This document shows positions 8,486 through 16,773 of a DNA stretch of 64,000 nucleotides, one piece after another (the stretch's first letter is position 1; every line of letters starts with the position of its first letter). The notes under the pieces were generated by a model, which had not been told where the DNA came from, searched no databases, and saw nothing but the letters and a program-made list of their open reading frames with translations. Both the position numbers and the translations under genes were made by a program. The stretch lies in NCBI GenBank assembly GCA_041494445.1, contig JBGQAU010000004.1, forward strand, positions 9,751-73,750, given 5' to 3'. The DNA is from JAIQFR01 sp041494445. Lineage in GTDB: Bacteria; Acidobacteriota; Polarisedimenticolia; Polarisedimenticolales; JAIQFR01.

Positions 8486-10360
8486 ATGCCCGGAAGGCTC
8501 GCCGAGCGGGCGATCGTCGCAGCTTCCGACGTTCTCTGGGTAGTCTTCCAAGGCATCCATAGAAGGTTCGCGCCGCGCGTGTTCCAACCCAAATGGGCTC
8601 CGTCGTCCCTGCTCAAGAGCACCCAGCGGACCCACCCGGCGCTCGGGTTCCCCCGTCGCACCCGCTCGCTCTGCCCCACCTGCGTGAAGGACGCGCGGGC
8701 CCGGGTGCTCGCGGGAGAACTGGCCGTCGAGGACCTCGTCGGCGGACACCACGCGGAAATCGACGCCGACATCATCGAGCGCGACGGCAAGGTGTGGATG
8801 GTGAAGACCTGTCCCACCCACGGCCGAGTCGAGGACGTCCTCTCGACCGACCCGGCGTTCCTGCGCCGGATCGAGTCCCTCGACCCCGGGCGCGATTTCC
8901 GAATGGCCCCCGACAGGCTTCACGAGCACGGTTCGAGCGCGATTCGCTACGGACGCGGATCGGTGCTCACCATCGATCTCACCAACCGCTGCAACATGAT
9001 GTGCAATCCGTGTTTCGCGGACGCGAACCAGGTCGGCTACGTACACGAGCTGGAGTGGCGAACCATCCAGGGAATCCTGGACAACGCCCTTGAGGTGAGG
9101 CCCCGACGGCAGATGTCGGTCCAGTTCTCGGGCGGGGAGCCGACCCTCTCCCCGTACTTCGTCCCGGCGGTTGCCTACGCGCGGAAGCTGGGGTACATGG
9201 CCGTGCAGGTCGCGACCAACGGGATTCGCTTCGCCCAGGACCCCGAGTTCGCGCGTGAAGCGGCTCGGGCGGGGCTGAGGCTCGCCTACCTGCAGTTCGA
9301 CGGCGTCGGGAACGAGGCGAATCGCCACCGGAACGTGGCCAACTTGTTCGACGTCAAGCGGCGCGCCATCGAGAACCTGCACGCCGCCGGTGTGGATGTC
9401 ACGCTCGTGGCCACGATCGTCAACACGATCAGCAACCACCAGGTGGGCCCCATCATCCGCTTCGTCATCGAGAACATCCACAAGGTCAACGCGCTCGTCT
9501 TCCAGCCCGTGTCCTTCACGGGACGGGACGAGGACGTGGATGACGAGACACGGGCGCGTCAGCGATACACGCTGGCGCAGCTCGCTCATGACGTGAAGGA
9601 CCAGCTCGGGACCACCGAGCCGCTGAGAGACTGGTTTCCGCTCTCCGCCTCCGGACCGTTCGCCGATCTCAAGGATCTCCTATGGGGTCCTCAGGCGGAG
9701 TGGGGCTCTCTGAGCTGCAGCTCGCACCCCGACTGCGGCGTGGCCACGTTTCTCGTCGTCAACGAGAAGACGAGGCAAGCGGTGCCCGCCATGCGGCTCG
9801 TGAACATCGACCGCCTGCTCGAGGACCTCAGAGTCATCACCGATTCGGCTCGGGGTCGGCGGCTCACGCTATTCCAGACCGCGCTTGCTCTGCTCCGGAA
9901 CATGAAGGTGAGCGGGTTCCCGGCGGACCTGAGCGTCTTGGACCTCCTGAAGACCCTCGACGGGTACAACCGGATGACCCTGGGGATCGCGGACCGGAAC
10001 CGCCACGTGTGGCGGTCCGTGATGGTAGGCAGCATGTGGTTTCAGGACCTCTTCAACTTCGACTTCCAGCGGACCGAGATGTGCGTCATTCCTTACGGCA
10101 CCGAGCGGGGAGAGATCTCGTTCTGCGCGTACAACACCGGCATCGGATGGCGGAGGATCATCGAGGCCATGCACAAGACCGCGACGACTGCGGAGTGGAA
10201 CCGTAAGATGGGTCGCCATGCGGTCTACGCCGGCGGTCGGCCGATCCCGCTTCCCCCGGTGGAGAGCCCGGCGACCGGGGCGAGCCGTATCGAGACACGA
10301 CGGGTCGACGAGCGGGCAACGGTCGGGGCCGCGGCCCGAGAGGGCTCTTCCGGCGCGTGA
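8486..10360 (+). CDS. Radical SAM enzyme, Tes/MJ0619-like
   Basis: This 624-residue radical SAM protein has the cluster motif CxxxCxxC in TNRCNMMCNPCFAD (Cys169, 173, 176) and a SAM-binding SGGEPTLS. It is preceded by a zinc-finger-like region with SLCPTCVKD (Cys63, 66) and KTCPTHGRVED (Cys109, His112). That N-terminal Cys pair plus CPxHG before the radical SAM core is the layout of the Tes/MJ0619 family, whose archaeal member couples lipid chains to make membrane-spanning tetraethers; bacterial relatives are linked to membrane-spanning lipids. ATG 8486 follows GAGGAGA; the open frame upstream looks non-coding. In a lipid cluster, C-C coupling or methylation of an alkyl chain is plausible, but the substrate is not shown. 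Confidence 0.82.
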   Translation: MPGRLAERAIVAASDVLWVVFQGIHRRFAPRVFQPKWAPSSLLKSTQRTHPALGFPRRTRSLCPTCVKDARARVLAGELAVEDLVGGHHAEIDADIIERDGKVWMVKTCPTHGRVEDVLSTDPAFLRRIESLDPGRDFRMAPDRLHEHGSSAIRYGRGSVLTIDLTNRCNMMCNPCFADANQVGYVHELEWRTIQGILDNALEVRPRRQMSVQFSGGEPTLSPYFVPAVAYARKLGYMAVQVATNGIRFAQDPEFAREAARAGLRLAYLQFDGVGNEANRHRNVANLFDVKRRAIENLHAAGVDVTLVATIVNTISNHQVGPIIRFVIENIHKVNALVFQPVSFTGRDEDVDDETRARQRYTLAQLAHDVKDQLGTTEPLRDWFPLSASGPFADLKDLLWGPQAEWGSLSCSSHPDCGVATFLVVNEKTRQAVPAMRLVNIDRLLEDLRVITDSARGRRLTLFQTALALLRNMKVSGFPADLSVLDLLKTLDGYNRMTLGIADRNRHVWRSVMVGSMWFQDLFNFDFQRTEMCVIPYGTERGEISFCAYNTGIGWRRIIEAMHKTATTAEWNRKMGRHAVYAGGRPIPLPPVESPATGASRIETRRVDERATVGAAAREGSSGA

Positions 10361-10374
10361 CGACGGGAGCCGAA

Positions 10375-10527
10375 GGGCGCGCTCTGACGCTCGCCGGGGA
10401 GGGAGACGAGGGAGCGCGGAGCTTCGGCATCCACGTTGCCGCTTCCCATCGTGGGGAGATCCTCGAGCACCCGGATCGTTCGCGGCAACTCGAACGGGGC
10501 GACCCGCTCCGTTAGGTCGCCTCGGAA
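10375..10527 (-). pseudogene. Decayed 3' fragment of an AMP-dependent ligase
   Basis: The minus strand encodes LTERVAPFELPRTIRVLED, PTMGSGNVDAEAPRSLVSLPGER, matching the C-terminus of the intact ligase at 11394-12752. The catalytic lysine motif GSGK has become GSGN, the stop codon is lost (TAG to CAG), and no N-terminal part exists. It sits between the radical SAM gene and the methyltransferase, on the opposite strand to both. Confidence 0.85.
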
Positions 10528-10533
10528 TCTACG

Positions 10534-11322
10534 ATGGCGCGTCACAATAACCCCCCTTCGTTGGATCGGTTCGCATGGGCGGCCGAAGCCGTCGGCTGGC
10601 GCTATCGCACGGCCGGGCGTTTCGCGCAGGGCTTCGTGCGCGGCAAACTCCGTCATGATCCGGTGTACCGGGAACTCCTGAACATCGGCGTGCCACCAGA
10701 GGAAGGAGCGGTGTTGGACCTGGGCTGCGGGCGCGGAATCGCCGTCACGCTGCTGGCGACCGCTTTCCCCTTCGACGTGTCGTCGTGCGCTACAGATCTG
10801 ACGCCGCCGCGTTGGGTGGGCATGGAACGGCGCCCCTTCCATGCCGCGGTGGCGCGCGCGGCTCTGGGCGAAGAGGCGGAGATCAGCACCCAGGACGTGC
10901 TCGCCGCGACGCTTCCCCGCTCGCGTCTGATCCTCCTGATCGATGTGTTGCATTATCTCGGTCGTGACGAACAGGACCGCTTGCTCGAACGTGCGGCCGC
11001 GGCGTTGACGGACGGTGGTCTTCTGGTCATGCGGGAGACCGATGCTGATGGGGGCTGGCGCTATTGGATGACCGCCGCAGCCGAACGGCTCTCGGCATGG
11101 CTGCGCGGAGAATGGCACCAGGCTTACCACTATCGTGGTCAGTCCGATTGGTCAACTCGGCTCCGGGGATTGGGCTTGGGCGTCGAAACGCGTCCGATGA
11201 GCGCCGGAACGCCGTTCGCCAACGTCCTGTTCGTTGCGCGGCGAGCCGCGGGGTCGGTTACGACGGTTCCGAGAGCGAGTCAGACACGCGCATCCTGCCC
11301 ATCCGTTTCGGACCTGGGGTGA
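10534..11322 (+). CDS. Class I SAM-dependent methyltransferase
   Basis: This 262-residue protein has the SAM-binding VLDLGCGRG motif at about 64-72, an acidic position in SCATDLTPP, and a LILLIDVLHYL motif IV-like stretch near 133. The last 30 residues after FVARR look non-homologous and low-complexity. The family is the small-molecule methyltransferases often found in polyene and flexirubin clusters. The gene is bracketed by direct repeats of the ligase 3' end (10375-10527 and 11385-11536), suggesting it entered the cluster by recombination. The substrate is unknown. Confidence 0.8.
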   Translation: MARHNNPPSLDRFAWAAEAVGWRYRTAGRFAQGFVRGKLRHDPVYRELLNIGVPPEEGAVLDLGCGRGIAVTLLATAFPFDVSSCATDLTPPRWVGMERRPFHAAVARAALGEEAEISTQDVLAATLPRSRLILLIDVLHYLGRDEQDRLLERAAAALTDGGLLVMRETDADGGWRYWMTAAAERLSAWLRGEWHQAYHYRGQSDWSTRLRGLGLGVETRPMSAGTPFANVLFVARRAAGSVTTVPRASQTRASCPSVSDLG

Positions 11323-11384
11323 ACCGACTCTCATGTGGGGTGTCCAAGGCCGAGAACCGCCGCCGCGACAGCGGCGGATGCAAT

Positions 11385-11536
11385 GGGCGCGCTCTAACGC
11401 TCGCCGGGGAGGGAGACGAGGGAGCGCAGAGCCTCGGCATCCACCTTGCCGCTTCCCATCGTGGGGAGCTCCTCGAGCACCCGGATCGTTCGCGGCACCT
11501 TGAACGGGGCGACCCGCTCCGTCAGGTGGCCTCGAA
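11385..11536. repeat. Direct repeat partner of 10375-10527
   Basis: This is the intact ligase 3' end. It matches 10375-10527 in the same orientation over about 152 bp with roughly ten differences, one a single-base gap. The two copies are 1,010 bp apart and enclose exactly one gene, the methyltransferase. Confidence 0.9.
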
Positions 11537-12752
11537 TGCCCGACGCAGTGGCTTCCGCACCCGGGACGACCGTCACGAACAGCGCGACGGCGGGCTCGCC
11601 GTAGCGCCCGTAAGTGACGGCGTACGCCTGCTCGATGGCGGGGTGCGAGAGGGCGGCTCGCACGATCTCGCTGGTGGAGAATCGCCGTCCTCCCACCTTG
11701 ACGATGGAATCGGCGCGCCCCAGGAGCAGAAAGCCGTCCCCCGCGGCCTCTGCGAGATCGTCGGTCCGGTGCCATGAATCGGGGTTCTCCTGCCACGGCG
11801 AGCGGATGGCGAGCCGCCCGTCGCCGGGTTCCACCTTCCACTCGAGGCCGGGGAGCGAGGTCCACGGGCCTTCGTCGTCGCGGGTCGCGATACCGCCCGT
11901 TTCGGTAGAGCCGTAGACCTGCCGAATCCGCCGGCCCGCAAGGCTGGCGAAGCGCTTTCCGACATCCGCCGGCAAGGGGGCTCCTGAGCTCAGAAACGTG
12001 GTGGGCGGCAACGGCTCCCGGACGACCTCATTCATCAGCCGGTAGTGCGAGGGGACGCCGATGACGAGGTCGGGCCTCTGTTCGCGGATCCGCTCGACCC
12101 ACGCGTGCGGGGTCGCGCCGCGGAGGAACCCCGTGCGACCGCCGGTGGCCGCCGGCAGGTAGAGTCCGTAGATGTAACCCAGGATGTGGAACGGAGGAAC
12201 AAGACAGAGAACCGTGCACGGCCGGGGGGAGCGCAGCCAGCCCTGTTCGACCTCGAACTCCCGCGCGAGCTGGTAGGCGCGCTTTACGGTACGCTTGGGT
12301 TCTCCCGTGGAGCCGGAGGTCAGGAATGCGACCTCGGCCGAGTGCTCTGCCGGGAAGACCGCTTCAAGCGGCGCCGAGCCTCCCTCCCGGACACGGATCG
12401 TGGCGCTTCCCTCCGGCTCGTCGGCCGGGACGAGGACGGCGCCACGGCCACCGATGGCGTCGACACCCCGAGGCTCGGCCCGCGAGGCGGGATCGAGGAG
12501 GAGGGGCGCCCGACCGGTCTTCCACGCCCCGAGGAGCGACGCGATCACGAAAGCCGCGGAGTGCGATCGGACCGCGATCGAGTCCACACCCCCGGAGTGG
12601 ACGGCGTGAGCGGCATCGGCGGCGAGGGCGAGTAGCCTTCCAACCGTCCAGGGTTCGCCGTTCTCTTCGAGAAAGACGCGCTCCCGATCCTCGGAGAAGG
12701 TGGCTGCGAGGGGAGGCCGGCGTGAGGCGCCGGCGCGGCTCTTCGGAGTCAT
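11394..12752 (-). CDS. AMP-dependent acyl/aryl ligase
   Basis: This 452-residue ANL-superfamily ligase has the P-loop FLTSGSTGEPKRT at about 143-155, VYGSTETGG and the RTDD motif with the hinge, and the C-terminal catalytic lysine in PTMGSGKVDAEAL. It is shorter than typical 500-600-residue acyl-CoA ligases, as are aryl-polyene cluster AMP ligases. ATG 12752 overlaps the ammonia-lyase stop by 4 bp; the 89-codon open extension upstream lies in that gene. It probably activates the aryl acrylate made by the lyase and loads it onto the ACP. Substrate choice is inferred. Confidence 0.88.
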   Translation of the reverse strand: MTPKSRAGASRRPPLAATFSEDRERVFLEENGEPWTVGRLLALAADAAHAVHSGGVDSIAVRSHSAAFVIASLLGAWKTGRAPLLLDPASRAEPRGVDAIGGRGAVLVPADEPEGSATIRVREGGSAPLEAVFPAEHSAEVAFLTSGSTGEPKRTVKRAYQLAREFEVEQGWLRSPRPCTVLCLVPPFHILGYIYGLYLPAATGGRTGFLRGATPHAWVERIREQRPDLVIGVPSHYRLMNEVVREPLPPTTFLSSGAPLPADVGKRFASLAGRRIRQVYGSTETGGIATRDDEGPWTSLPGLEWKVEPGDGRLAIRSPWQENPDSWHRTDDLAEAAGDGFLLLGRADSIVKVGGRRFSTSEIVRAALSHPAIEQAYAVTYGRYGEPAVALFVTVVPGAEATASGIRGHLTERVAPFKVPRTIRVLEELPTMGSGKVDAEALRSLVSLPGER

Positions 12753-14263
12753 CTCGAGCCGGTGCCGCTCTCGACCCACGCGGCGATCTGCGCGAGGTCC
12801 TCGTCCAGCCGCCGGTCGGCGCGGAGCACGGGCGACAGGGAGCGAACGCTCCGCAGCAACAGGCGCCCCTCGCGCGAGAGGCGCGACTCGTCCCGGAGGT
12901 GCGCCGCGTTCGACAGCGCGATCAGCTCGCTGCCCAGCACTCGCGACACGAGCCCGACCACCTCGCTGGCGTTCACAGCGGCGTTGAGCCCCATGCTCAC
13001 CTTGTCCTGGTTGGCACACTCGGTCGAGCGGGAGAGCGTGCTGTCCGGGGCCGACCTCTGTACGGCAAGGGACGTGAGGGCGCTGCAGGTGATCTGGAGG
13101 CCCTTGATGCCGCAGCCACCGTAAGGGACGAGGGTCTCCGGCAGCCCCATGTTGTGTGGACTCTCCACGAGCAACGCGAACTGCCGATCCACGAGGTCCG
13201 CGATGGACGCGGCCGCGATCTTGATCAGGTCCATCGCCAGGGCCACATGGCCGCCGTAGAAGTTCCCGCCAAACAGGACGCCGTCGTCAGGGTCCACCAG
13301 AGGGTTGTCGTTGACGCTGTTCAGCTCGACTCCGAGCACCTGCCGCGTCCACGTCAGGGCGTCCCGCGTCGCGCCGAGCACCTGCGGGCTGCAGCGGATC
13401 GAGTATCGGTCCTGGACCGGGCGCCCCTCGACGCGGGGCGGGTCGAGGAGCCGGCTCCCGCGAAGCGCGGCTCGGATGTTCCTGGCGCTCGCGATCTGTC
13501 CGGGATGGGGCTTGACGGCATGTACGCGCGGATGGAACGCCTGGGACCGCCCGTAGAGCACCTCGGCCGCCAGGGCCGACGCCCGCTCCGCGACGCGCAC
13601 GACCCGCTCGAGCCGCTCGACGGCGAGGAGGCCGAGGGCGGTCATGACGGACGTGCCGTTCATGATCGCCAGCGTCTCCTTCGGCACGAAGACAAAGGGC
13701 GTCAGCCCCGCGGCGCGCAGCGCCCGGCTTGCGAGAACGATCTTTCCGCGATGCCATGCCTCGCGCTCGCCGGCCAGCACCGCCGCGACGTACGAGAGGG
13801 GCGTCAGGTCTCCCGAGGCCCCCACGGAGCCGAGGCGAGGGATCGCGGGGACGACACCCCGGTTCAGCAGGTCGCGAATCGCCTCGAGCAAGGAGAACCG
13901 GACGGCCGAGTATCCCTTGGAGAGGGACACCAGGCGCGCGAACAGGACGGCGCGCCCCTCGGCCTCCGACAACGGCTCGCCGGCGCCGCACCCGTGCTGC
14001 TCCATGATGGAGCGGGCGTAGGCGATCTGCTCGCGCGGGCCGACCGGCTGCGACGAGGCGTTCCCGACGCCCGTCGACACGCCGTAGACGCGCTCCCCCG
14101 CGCGAAGCGCGCACTCCAGCGTCACGCGCGACTGCCGGATCCGTCTCCGCCATCCGCGGCTGGACGCAAGCTCGACCCGGTCGCCGCGAAGGGCGACGCC
14201 GATCACGACGTCCGCCGACACCTCACGGCCGTCGACTCGCACGGCTCGGCGGCGCGATTTCAT
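12749..14263 (-). CDS. MIO-type aromatic amino-acid ammonia-lyase
   Basis: This 504-residue lyase forms its MIO cofactor from the ASG triplet at about 149-151 in SVGASGDLTPLS. Other family features are VYGVSTGVG (catalytic Tyr60), NSVNDNPL, FGGNFYGG and NQDKVSMG. It would convert histidine or tyrosine to an acrylate plus ammonia. The selectivity loop reads EQHGCGAG; a histidine here occurs in histidine lyases and in some flavobacterial tyrosine lyases, so it does not decide the substrate. The usual SEN segment of histidine lyases is not obvious. Context with an AMP ligase and ketosynthases favours tyrosine to 4-coumarate. The start with AAGGA 8 nt upstream was preferred over the longer frame to 14320. 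Confidence 0.88.
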   Translation of the reverse strand: MKSRRRAVRVDGREVSADVVIGVALRGDRVELASSRGWRRRIRQSRVTLECALRAGERVYGVSTGVGNASSQPVGPREQIAYARSIMEQHGCGAGEPLSEAEGRAVLFARLVSLSKGYSAVRFSLLEAIRDLLNRGVVPAIPRLGSVGASGDLTPLSYVAAVLAGEREAWHRGKIVLASRALRAAGLTPFVFVPKETLAIMNGTSVMTALGLLAVERLERVVRVAERASALAAEVLYGRSQAFHPRVHAVKPHPGQIASARNIRAALRGSRLLDPPRVEGRPVQDRYSIRCSPQVLGATRDALTWTRQVLGVELNSVNDNPLVDPDDGVLFGGNFYGGHVALAMDLIKIAAASIADLVDRQFALLVESPHNMGLPETLVPYGGCGIKGLQITCSALTSLAVQRSAPDSTLSRSTECANQDKVSMGLNAAVNASEVVGLVSRVLGSELIALSNAAHLRDESRLSREGRLLLRSVRSLSPVLRADRRLDEDLAQIAAWVESGTGSR

Positions 14264-14342
14264 AATGCCCATCCTTGTCGTCATCCGAATCGAATCCGGG
14301 AGGAGGCTGCCGACAAACAATTTCCTTCACGGCGCGCGCCTC

Positions 14343-14394
14343 GACGCTTCCTCCCCAGACCGGTAGAACCGTAGCGGTTGACCGAGGAAGCGTC
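14343..14394 (-). promoter_or_regulatory. Nested inverted repeat in the ammonia-lyase leader
   Basis: GACGCTTCCTC (14343-14353) pairs perfectly with GAGGAAGCGTC (14384-14394). Inside it, AACCG-TAG-CGGTT forms a second hairpin. The structure lies in the 205-bp gap between the dehydratase stop and the lyase start, on the same transcript. It could be an mRNA processing or attenuation element, or an operator for a separate lyase promoter. No run of U follows, so simple termination is unlikely. Confidence 0.55.
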
Positions 14395-14468
14395 AAGGGC
14401 CCGGCTCGGCTTGTTTCCGCCGGATCGTCGGCGGAGCTCCGGCCCCGTACGGCTGCCGGGCGCCGGCT

Positions 14469-14894
14469 TCACGGGATCGTGGTGCTGATCGTCGCCTCGA
14501 CGCGGCTCTCGCCCTCGAGGGTGACGACGGCCTCATAAACGTTCAGCGGACCCGTCCGTTTCGCGAGGCGAACGGAGACCCGAAGGGGGCGGTCGACCGG
14601 CAGCACCTCCGCGTGGAAGACCGCGTCGCGTACGCCGACCAGGTACCCGATCCGGGGCGAAACCGCGCCTTCGGACTTGAGACGGGCCAGCGCCTCGACC
14701 GCTGCGGCTGCTTGGGCCGCGATCTCGAGGCCGACGAACGCGGGGGCGCTTCCCTCGGAAGCGAAGGGATTGTTCGCGGGAATCCGGGCGCGGCAGACCA
14801 GACGGTCCTCCAGGATCTCCTCGACCGCTTCCAGGAGCCGCGTGGGGCCCCGGTGGGGAAGGAGGTTCTCGAGGTCGGGTTGCACTGCGGCCAT
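14469..14894 (-). CDS. Hot-dog 3-hydroxyacyl-ACP dehydratase, ApeP-like
   Basis: This 141-residue hot-dog-fold protein begins with LLPHRGPTRLLEAV, the FabZ-like strand, and carries FVGLEIAAQ on the central helix with the acidic residue expected in the active site. The His in LLPHR and this Glu form the likely dyad. It would dehydrate beta-hydroxyacyl-ACP to the enoyl form needed for a conjugated polyene. Its ATG is only 4 nt after the second dehydratase's stop, so they are co-transcribed. A pair of unlike dehydratases is typical of aryl-polyene clusters. Confidence 0.82.
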   Translation of the reverse strand: MAAVQPDLENLLPHRGPTRLLEAVEEILEDRLVCRARIPANNPFASEGSAPAFVGLEIAAQAAAAVEALARLKSEGAVSPRIGYLVGVRDAVFHAEVLPVDRPLRVSVRLAKRTGPLNVYEAVVTLEGESRVEATISTTIP

Positions 14895-14898
14895 GGCG

Positions 14899-15243
14899 TC
14901 ACTTGCCTCCCATCACGACGAGGAATCCGCTGCTCATCCATTCCTCGCCACGGCGGATGTCGAAGGAGATACTCCCGTCCGCGGCGGGCCGGCTGATCGA
15001 AACGTCGAGAACGTCGCCAGGCGCGACCGGGCGCCGCAGGCGGAGGAAAGGAACGGCCGAGATCGAAGCCTCACGGCCCGTCACCGCGGCGAGCGCCTGC
15101 GCGGCGACCGCCAAATGCGCGATCGCCGGCAGCACCGGTCGGCCTGGGAAATGCCCGTCGAAGACCGGGTGCTCTCCGGGGATCGAGATTCGGCAGCTCC
15201 ACCCGTCCGGCGTCGTCGAGCACGCAAGAAGCGGAAAATTCAT
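14899..15243 (-). CDS. Hot-dog dehydratase, FabA/FabZ- and ApeI-like
   Basis: This 114-residue protein has the signature HPVFDGHFPGRPVLPAIAHL at about residues 25-44, with the catalytic histidine of FabZ-like enzymes. ATG at 15241-15243 has GGGAGG 9-10 nt upstream; the longer open frame to 15759 runs into the gene on the opposite strand and is not credible. It is the first gene of the minus-strand arm (dehydratase, dehydratase, lyase, ligase). It is somewhat short but contains the complete signature. Confidence 0.85.
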   Translation of the reverse strand: MNFPLLACSTTPDGWSCRISIPGEHPVFDGHFPGRPVLPAIAHLAVAAQALAAVTGREASISAVPFLRLRRPVAPGDVLDVSISRPAADGSISFDIRRGEEWMSSGFLVVMGGK

Positions 15244-15430
15244 CCGCGCGCCGCCTCCCGGCAAACTACGCCGTGTTCGCCCTCTCGCCGCGGGCCTTCG
15301 CGAATCGCCAGACCAAGAACAGGTCGCGGAGAGCCCAAGAACCGCAGTGATTCTGCCACGGCTCCATGAAATGGTCACCGTCGATCGAACCGCGCCTTCC
15401 GCCGATGAGCGATCCGCCGACGGGTCCGGG

Positions 15431-15474
15431 TAGGGTTTTACCCCATGGATTGCGTTCGGCTCGCCGCGTACCTT
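15431..15474 (+). promoter_or_regulatory. GTAGGGTT/CCCCAT promoter module, copy 1
   Basis: TAGGGT (15431-15436), TTT, ACCCCA (15440-15445) and T form a dyad with half-sites TRGGGY. Exactly 22 nt after CCCCAT stands TACCTT (15469-15474), a plausible -10. The phospholipase C-like gene starts 22 nt later, with AAGGAG between. Confidence 0.75.
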
Positions 15475-15495
15475 GCAAGAGAAAAGGAGTGAAAC

Positions 15496-16773
15496 ATGCC
15501 TGGGACTGTCCGCGCGGCGGCAGTTCTTCTCGTCGTGCTCATGGGCAGCGGCGGTGCGTTCGCGTACTCCGTTCTGACGCACGAGGAAATCGTAGACCTG
15601 GTCTGGGCCGACTCGTTTCAACCCCTCCTGCTCAAGCGATATCCGGGATTGTCGGAAGACCAGATCAAGGAGGCGCACGCCTACGCGTACGGAGGCGCCG
15701 TCATCCAGGATCTCGGCTACTACCCATTCGGTAGCAGAGGATTCAGCGACTTGCTGCATTACGTCCGCAGCGGAGACTTCGTTCGCGAGCTGTTGCTCGA
15801 AAGCCAGGACGTCAACGAGTACGCCTTCGCGCTGGGCTCACTGTCGCACTATGCGTCGGACATCGCCGGTCACCCGGCGGTCAACCATGCCGTCGCGATC
15901 GCGTATCCGAAGCTACGAGCGGAGTTTGGCGAGTCCGTTCGGTACGCCCAGAACAAGAAGGCGCATTTGAAAACGGAGTTCGGGTTCGACACGGTGCAGG
16001 TCGCGAAGAACCGTTATGCGTCGAAGCAGTACCACGACTTCATCGGGTTCCGAGTGGCCAAGTCCCTGCTGGAGCGGGTCTTCCCGGTTGTGTACGGCAT
16101 GGAGTTGAAAGAGGTGCTTACCCACGAGGATCTGGCAGTCGGTTCGTATCGTTTCGCTGTCAGCCGTCTCATTCCGCAAATGACCCAAGTCGCGCTGCGA
16201 GCCCACAAGAAGGATCTGATGCGCGAAACCCCGAACTTCGCGAAACAGAAGTTCCTGTTCCGTCTTTCGCGCTCTGATTATGAGAAGGAGTGGGGAAAGG
16301 ACTACGTGAAGCCGGGCTTGGGCACGCGCTTCTTGTCAGCACTCCTGCGATTCGTGCCGAAAATCGGTCCCTTCAAGAAATTGAGGTTCAACAGCCCGAC
16401 CGCGGAAACAGAAGACCTGTACATCAAGAGCATCAATGCAACCGTCGATCAGTACCGGGCCTTTCTCGAGGCAGTGCGCACGGACACACTGGTGCTGCCC
16501 AACTACGATCTGGATAGCGGCCACGCGACCAAGGCAGCGGAATACTCCCTCACGGACGACGCGTACGCACAGTTGCTGGCCCAGTTAGCGGAACGGAAAT
16601 TCGATCTGACGTCGCCGGAGCTGCGCGACGACATCCTGAAGTTCTACTCCGACCTCTCTGCTCCGATCGAGACGAAAAAGGACCGGGTTCGCTGGCAGGG
16701 CATGATGACGTCGCTGGACCTGTTGATTTGCGTGGAGCCGGCGCCGACCGTGGCGGGCAGCGCTGCACGGTGA
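15496..16773 (+). CDS. Secreted zinc-dependent phospholipase C-like protein
   Basis: This 425-residue protein has a signal peptide (cleavage likely after GGAFAYS) followed at once by VLTHEEIVDLVW and later GSLSHYASDIAGHPAVNHAVAIAY near residues 113-136. The run of spaced histidines and aspartate is the metal-binding pattern of the zinc-dependent phospholipase C / S1-P1 nuclease-like family (PF00882). The long C-terminal part (about 230-425) is unassigned. It would act outside the cytoplasmic membrane, perhaps in lipid turnover. GAAAAGGAG precedes the start, and promoter module copy 1 lies upstream, placing it in the putative regulon. It uses less GC-rich codons than the lipid cluster. Confidence 0.8.
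   Translation: MPGTVRAAAVLLVVLMGSGGAFAYSVLTHEEIVDLVWADSFQPLLLKRYPGLSEDQIKEAHAYAYGGAVIQDLGYYPFGSRGFSDLLHYVRSGDFVRELLLESQDVNEYAFALGSLSHYASDIAGHPAVNHAVAIAYPKLRAEFGESVRYAQNKKAHLKTEFGFDTVQVAKNRYASKQYHDFIGFRVAKSLLERVFPVVYGMELKEVLTHEDLAVGSYRFAVSRLIPQMTQVALRAHKKDLMRETPNFAKQKFLFRLSRSDYEKEWGKDYVKPGLGTRFLSALLRFVPKIGPFKKLRFNSPTAETEDLYIKSINATVDQYRAFLEAVRTDTLVLPNYDLDSGHATKAAEYSLTDDAYAQLLAQLAERKFDLTSPELRDDILKFYSDLSAPIETKKDRVRWQGMMTSLDLLICVEPAPTVAGSAAR

Noticed and set aside
14281..14472. 63-codon frame between dehydratase and lyase
   Set aside because: It covers the nested inverted repeat, is Arg/Ser/Gly-rich, and has no start signal.
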